Assembly (NCBI GenBank): GCA_905205085.1
Contig: CAJLCG010000090.1
Span: forward strand, 1 to 9,004
Direction: 5' to 3'
Length of the DNA: 9,004 nt
From: an uncultured Oscillospiraceae bacterium
Lineage (GTDB): Bacteria > Bacillota > Clostridia > Oscillospirales > Oscillospiraceae
Shown here: positions 5,442 through 9,004 of the stretch, piece by piece
Position numbering within the stretch: the first letter of the stretch is position 1
How the letters are laid out: each line of letters opens with the position of its first letter
Notes under the pieces: model-generated
Seen by the model: the letters and a program-made list of their open reading frames with translations, nothing else
What the model was told of the DNA's origin: nothing
The model's database searches: none
Position numbers and translations under genes: made by a program

Positions 5442-7627
5442 AGACGATCCGCCTTTTCCCCCTGGAGTTTGGACGGCTGCTTCAAAACCGGCTGACCTGG
5501 CTTATTGTTCTGCTGACTGTAATCTCCCCGGCAGCTGGTCTTTTCCTCTACAAGCCGGCCACAGCCACCACAATGCTCTCCCTTTATCTTGCCAATCCTG
5601 CCATCGCTGGCGGTGTTGTTGGCGGCATCTTGTTTGGCCTGCTCACAATATTTGAACTGGATCGTGTCAGCCGCAGCCGGGCGGATGTTCTGATGGACGC
5701 GGCAGTATCCCCTCTGACTATGGCCCTGGTTCGCCTGTTGGCTCTACTGGCAGCGGCGGTCGTAACTGTGGCACTTACGATGCTGGCTTGGCTCCCCATC
5801 AGTATGCACCTCATTGGTTCAGTATTTGGCGGCATGGATTATGTCCTGGCCTATCTGCTTTTGATGGGACTGGCCCTGCCGCTGTCCATTCTGGCCGCTG
5901 CAGCCGCCTATCAGTTCACACGGAGGGTTGACCTGTCTCTGGTGCTGTTTGCTGCCTTTGCGGCCCTAAGCCTGACCGTCTGGGCGGATGACTGGCAGCT
6001 CTGCTGGCTCAATCCCTGTGTTTGGGCGTTGTCGGACGATTTCTCTAACTTCCGCATCTTCCGCTCGGTTGCCTGGATGCGCCTGACCTGGCTGGCGGCC
6101 CTGGCCGGGGTTTGGATGGTCTCCTATCTCTGCATTCGGCAATATGGGAAGGGGGTACTTGGTTCTCTGGCCGCAAGTGTACGGCGGATCTACCGTCCAG
6201 CCATTGCCCTGCTCCTGTTAGTCTGCTCCGGCACTGCTTATGCCGCACAGCCGCTGGTTGACCAAAGCAATCCGGACGAAATGGCGATGACTTTTTATGA
6301 GGTGCCCTACGCAGAAAATGTAGTTTGCACTGGACGCAGCGCCCAAGTGTTCCCCAATACTTCCACAGGTTCTCTTTCCGGCACGGCATCCTATCAATTC
6401 CAGAACACTTCGGGTCAGGAGCAAAATGTGGCCTTTGGCATCAATCCCGGATATACCATCTCCAATGTGCAGGTGAACGGCGCAGATGTACCCTTCTCGG
6501 TGAGCGAGTACCAGGAGTACAATGAGGCCATGCTGGAAGTGACCCTTCCTGCTGATGAACAAGCGGAGCTGGTCATGGAATACAGTGGTTTTCCGCAGGA
6601 GAGCCGCAATATGTCCACGATGCAGGGCAGCAAAGAGATCAGCACAGAATATCTGTGTCTGGAGAACTCGGCTCTTTCCCCGCGCCTGATGAATGTTATG
6701 CCGGGCGAAAATGGATACCCTGCCACCATTGAAATTACGCTGCCTGCGTCCATGACTGCGATCCCGTTCGGCTCCAGCGAAGCAGAGGTGGTTGCGGAGC
6801 ACGACAACGGCACCAAAACCTGGCGTTATGAGGCCAATGGTACGGGCGGCATCCTTTATGCCGGCGATTATATTTGCGAAAACATTGAAGCCGGCGGCAT
6901 GACCATAGAGTTCTACTACGGCCGCAAACACCAATCTGTTATGGAAGCTGCGGATGCAGTAGAGGCGGTTAAATCTGTGGTGGACTATTGTACCGAGCAC
7001 TATGGTTCTTTGTCTTTTGGGACAGGTGAAACGCTCAAGCTCATCCAAAGCCGGGTCACTGGCGGCGGCTATGCCACGAATGGCGCCAGCTTGCTTGATG
7101 AGGCAGACTTCACCGCAGATAATCTTAGAAATACTGATAAGGGTGGCGGCGCCGGTGAAGTGATGATCCATGAGCTGGTTCACCAATGGTGGGGCCTGGG
7201 CAATATGTTTGACACTTCGGATTCCACAAGTCCCTGGTCGGCCGAAGGTCTGACCGTCTACACCACCTACCGTATCGTCAAAGAACTATATGGGGAAGCC
7301 TACGCCCAGGAACATTACATCGACCAATGGCAGCAGGCTGTGGACGACTACTATTTGGATTTCTATGTGCGCAATCCCGATTACCTGGCGAATCTGCCGG
7401 AAGACAAGCAGCTGGAGATTACAGGTAACCTGACTTATGTGCGGCAATACTGCGAGATGCCGTTGAAAATTTTGAAAGCAGAGCAGCTGGTGGGCGGCGA
7501 AGATGCTTTTGATCAAATCCTGAATAGTCTGTTCAATCGGGAACTGGACCCCATGTACCCCTATCTGACCTATCAGGATTTCTTAAACGCCTGCGGGCTG
7601 GCAGAGGAGGATCTGAACCTTGATTAA
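5438..7627 (+). CDS. ABC-2-type permease fused to M1-like metallopeptidase domain
   Basis: This 729-residue fusion has two parts. Residues 1-270 hold about seven membrane segments (near 20-38, 52-72, 95-120, 132-158, 165-183, 212-232, 252-270). Positive charges after segments 2, 4 and 6 place the N-terminus inside and the C-terminal part outside. Residues 271-729 form an M1-like (gluzincin) region: a beta-rich part to about 495, then HELVH (578-582) and E603 as zinc ligands, and Y667 in NLTYVRQY, 64 residues after E603 as in M1 enzymes. The GAMEN motif is replaced by GGYATN (543-548), so aminopeptidase action is doubtful. The start has GGGAGG at 5425-5430 and overlaps the ATPase stop. Fusions of this kind are annotated in Clostridia as permease/M1 aminopeptidase, but to my knowledge their substrates are uncharacterised. 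It probably pairs with the next permease. Confidence 0.9.
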   Translation: MKTIRLFPLEFGRLLQNRLTWLIVLLTVISPAAGLFLYKPATATTMLSLYLANPAIAGGVVGGILFGLLTIFELDRVSRSRADVLMDAAVSPLTMALVRLLALLAAAVVTVALTMLAWLPISMHLIGSVFGGMDYVLAYLLLMGLALPLSILAAAAAYQFTRRVDLSLVLFAAFAALSLTVWADDWQLCWLNPCVWALSDDFSNFRIFRSVAWMRLTWLAALAGVWMVSYLCIRQYGKGVLGSLAASVRRIYRPAIALLLLVCSGTAYAAQPLVDQSNPDEMAMTFYEVPYAENVVCTGRSAQVFPNTSTGSLSGTASYQFQNTSGQEQNVAFGINPGYTISNVQVNGADVPFSVSEYQEYNEAMLEVTLPADEQAELVMEYSGFPQESRNMSTMQGSKEISTEYLCLENSALSPRLMNVMPGENGYPATIEITLPASMTAIPFGSSEAEVVAEHDNGTKTWRYEANGTGGILYAGDYICENIEAGGMTIEFYYGRKHQSVMEAADAVEAVKSVVDYCTEHYGSLSFGTGETLKLIQSRVTGGGYATNGASLLDEADFTADNLRNTDKGGGAGEVMIHELVHQWWGLGNMFDTSDSTSPWSAEGLTVYTTYRIVKELYGEAYAQEHYIDQWQQAVDDYYLDFYVRNPDYLANLPEDKQLEITGNLTYVRQYCEMPLKILKAEQLVGGEDAFDQILNSLFNRELDPMYPYLTYQDFLNACGLAEEDLNLD

Positions 7628-8330
7628 GATATTTCAATATGAGTGCAAACGCCTGTTGTGGAACAAATTCTTTTTTGGTCTTTTGCTGATCCTGCTGTTC
7701 TATGGGTGGCAGGTGCTGAACAGCGTGACCATTTTAGGGGTGTCTCACACCGCCCCTTTCTCTCCCTGGAGTTTCGGGGATTACCTGAGCCGCATGATTC
7801 CACTGCTGTGGATTGGAGCCCTCTTCTTTTTGACATTCTTCACATCCGGTAAAGCGCAGCGGGTAAACATCCTTACGGATGCCACCCCAGTTTCTCCGAG
7901 ACGATATGCCCTTACCCGATGCGCCGCAGCCTTGACCGGAACCGTATTACTGGCTTTGGTTTGTATCGCGGAGACCGCTTTCTTTTACGGACAGTATTTT
8001 AGCTGGTACAGTTGGGGACAACTGATTTTCCCGGTTTTGATCACATTGGTTCCGGCGCTGATATTTGCGCTCGGGAGCGGCTGGCTGTTGGGTCAGATCC
8101 GGCCTTGGCTGGTTTATGTATGGATGTTAGTTCCCTTCGGGTGCATGGCTCTACCACTGCCTGATGCCTTGAAAATTTGGAATGGACAGTTCTTTAGTGA
8201 TTATCCATTATCGCTTGGGACTTTAGATCCGGCTTTCTCTATACCGGCTGCAGTTCTTATCGTTCAGTGCGCATTGTTTGCTGTGGGTATCGTCCTGTTG
8301 ATGATTCGTCCTGCATATTCCAAAAGATAA
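7620..8330 (+). CDS. ABC-2-type transporter permease
   Basis: This 236-residue integral membrane protein is probably the second permease of the transporter. The N-terminus MIKIFQYECKRLLWNK is a typical cytoplasmic amphipathic start of ABC-2 permeases. Six hydrophobic segments follow, near 17-37, 56-76, 101-122, 133-158, 162-182 and 206-228. The start is TTG at 7620, 9 nt after GAGGAGG (7604-7610), and overlaps the fusion gene by 8 nt, so expression is probably coupled. It lacks the peptidase domain, so the two permeases are asymmetric and a heterodimeric channel is likely. TAA ends it at 8328-8330, and no terminator separates it from the next gene. The transported substrate is unknown. Confidence 0.88.
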   Translation: MIKIFQYECKRLLWNKFFFGLLLILLFYGWQVLNSVTILGVSHTAPFSPWSFGDYLSRMIPLLWIGALFFLTFFTSGKAQRVNILTDATPVSPRRYALTRCAAALTGTVLLALVCIAETAFFYGQYFSWYSWGQLIFPVLITLVPALIFALGSGWLLGQIRPWLVYVWMLVPFGCMALPLPDALKIWNGQFFSDYPLSLGTLDPAFSIPAAVLIVQCALFAVGIVLLMIRPAYSKR

Positions 8331-8363
8331 TAAGCAGGCGAAGTTTGAACGATTGGAGGTGCG

Positions 8364-8783
8364 CTGTTTGGGAAGTTTATAATTCTATCGTTTAGGGACG
8401 ATGAAGAAGCCCTTTTTGGCAAAGTAATATCGTCCCTTGCTTCTGTCGCAGATTTCTCCACGGTGGCCGCCTCCGCAGACGCACCGCTGCTCTTTGGCTC
8501 TCTGCAAATCGACCCGCATCGCAGGCTGGTATGGCAGGCCGGCCAGATGGTGGATCTGACGCCGATGGAGTTCGATATTCTGCTCCTGCTGGCCCACCGG
8601 CCGGGGCAGGTGTTCACTGCCCGCCAGATCTATGAAGCCGTCGCCGCGGACTCCTACGATGCCAGCTGGACAGGGATTTCCAGCATGGTCTACAAGCTCC
8701 GCCGCAAGCTGGGGGCTGGTATCATTGAAACGGTGCGGGGCCACGGCTACAAATTCGTCATCCCAGGCACCTCACCAAAATAA
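8364..8783 (+). CDS. Winged-helix DNA-binding protein, copy 2, start codon uncertain
   Basis: Residues from about 45 on match the winged-helix domain of copy 1 at roughly 90% nucleotide identity (DLTPMEFDILLLL, GQVFTARQIYEAV, SSMVYKLRRKLG, ETVRGHGYKF). The frame stays open upstream to a TGA at 8346-8348. Counting back the length of copy 1 (139 residues) lands on CTG at 8364, 4 nt after GGAGG (8355-8359). A TTG at 8368 has better spacing (8 nt) but is out of frame by one base. The only standard alternative start in frame, GTG at 8463, has no ribosome site and would delete the N-terminal half. Either CTG is used or a 1-nt deletion in an A run damaged the start. The N-terminal 44 residues (FIILSFRDDEEALFG onward) differ from copy 1 but keep its strand-helix pattern. 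The gene is probably co-transcribed with the ABC genes. Confidence 0.75.
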   Translation: MFGKFIILSFRDDEEALFGKVISSLASVADFSTVAASADAPLLFGSLQIDPHRRLVWQAGQMVDLTPMEFDILLLLAHRPGQVFTARQIYEAVAADSYDASWTGISSMVYKLRRKLGAGIIETVRGHGYKFVIPGTSPK

Positions 8784-8820
8784 GACAAGCGCACAACGGA
8801 TCTTCTTCCGCTGTGCGCTT
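8501..8820 (+). repeat. 320-bp direct repeat, copy B (winged-helix domain plus terminator)
   Basis: This is the gap-free partner of 232-551. The two copies lie in the same orientation about 8.3 kb apart and bracket the two-component system, the insertion sequence and the ABC operon. Recombination between them could delete or amplify the whole cassette. Confidence 0.9.
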
Positions 8821-8825
8821 TTTTA
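8787..8825. terminator. Bidirectional terminator after winged-helix copy 2
   Basis: This is the same hairpin as at 518-551 (AAGCGCACA 8787-8795 with TGTGCGCTT 8812-8820), followed on the plus strand by a run of six T. On the minus strand it begins 2 nt past the stop of the converging gene and is followed by a T-rich stretch, so it can serve both genes. Confidence 0.88.
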
Positions 8826-9004
8826 TTCCTCACGCCGGTAATGCGGCTCCGGCACATAGGGCTCCTTCTGGTATTTGCGGTATTTTTCCGGTACTTCGGC
8901 AGGCTCCTCCAGGCTTTCCTCGCTGTAATCAATCGGTTCATCACAAACAGCGTCCAGCAAAATGCGCTCCAAATGCTCAAATTCTGAAAACTGATCCAGG
9001 GAGG
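8823..9004 (-). CDS. C-terminal end of an unrecognised protein, truncated by window edge
   Basis: On the minus strand an open frame enters at 9004 and runs 59 codons to a TAA at 8823-8825. The peptide is acidic in the middle (LLDAVCDEPIDYSEESLEEP), then rich in Tyr, Lys and Pro, and ends PEPHYRREE. Its real status is supported by the stop lying right at the terminator hairpin, a coding-like composition and convergence with the winged-helix gene. I recognise no domain. Such acidic, charged C-termini are seen in accessory proteins of clostridial conjugative elements, but that is only an impression. The 5' end is outside the window. Confidence 0.6.
   Translation of the reverse strand, partial: SLDQFSEFEHLERILLDAVCDEPIDYSEESLEEPAEVPEKYRKYQKEPYVPEPHYRREE

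Noticed and set aside
6218..7186. 322-codon minus-strand open frame over the peptidase domain
   Set aside because: It is antisense to the M1-like domain and its translation has no recognisable features.
8395..8436. Inverted repeat GGGACGAT / ATCGTCCC as a possible attenuator
   Set aside because: It lies inside the frame that aligns with copy 1, the stem is interrupted by a large loop, and no T-tract follows. Probably chance.
8463..8783. Winged-helix copy 2 starting at GTG 8463 as a 106-residue protein
   Set aside because: There is no ribosome site, and the open frame upstream aligns in length with copy 1 up to 8364, next to a GGAGG.
8747..8980. 77-codon minus-strand frame crossing the terminator
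   Set aside because: It reads through the terminator hairpin into the winged-helix gene. The alternative frame ending at 8823 fits the terminator and has coding-like composition.
1..9004. CRISPR array, tRNA, rRNA or riboswitch
   Set aside because: I saw no regularly spaced short repeats, cloverleaf-like sequence or conserved RNA motifs in any intergenic stretch.

Overview
The window looks like a mobile or accessory region from a Gram-positive gut-type Clostridia genome. This rests on strong AGGAGG-type ribosome sites, moderately GC-rich genes, VanS-like two-component proteins, an IS1182-type transposase and clostridial-style ABC permeases. I could run no searches, so the taxon is an inference from style.

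Layout, left to right. (1) A small stand-alone winged-helix DNA-binding protein (95-514) is closed by a strong terminator (518-557). (2) A two-component system follows: an OmpR/PhoB-type response regulator (624-1292) and an overlapping sensor histidine kinase (1270-2772). (3) An apparently intact IS1182-like insertion sequence (about 2840-4411) carries one DDE transposase. A perfect 39-bp palindrome sits on each side of it, in direct orientation. (4) An ABC-transporter operon comprises an ATPase (4581-5441), a permease fused to an extracytoplasmic M1-type metallopeptidase domain (5438-7627) and a second permease (7620-8330). All three overlap or abut, so they are probably translationally coupled. 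(5) A second winged-helix gene (8364-8783) lies 33 nt after the last permease and is followed by a second copy of the same terminator. (6) The C-terminal end of a minus-strand gene (8823-9004) converges on that terminator and runs off the window.

The sensor kinase and regulator probably control the ABC/peptidase operon, as is usual when such genes are adjacent. The insertion sequence now separates them, and I found no convincing promoter between it and the ATPase gene. The ABC unit resembles export or self-protection systems against envelope-active compounds. The HEXXH peptidase domain, predicted to lie outside the membrane, suggests that a peptide or envelope protein is cut or sensed there. 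The substrate cannot be read from sequence.

The most striking structural features are these. About 320 bp of DNA (the winged-helix domain plus terminator) is repeated on both sides of the cassette at roughly 90% identity, while the 5' parts of the two genes are unrelated in sequence but have exactly the same length. The second copy has no good start codon in frame. The permease-peptidase keeps its zinc ligands and a tyrosine at the right spacing, but lacks the GAMEN exopeptidase motif. The insertion sequence appears to have duplicated an entire palindrome.
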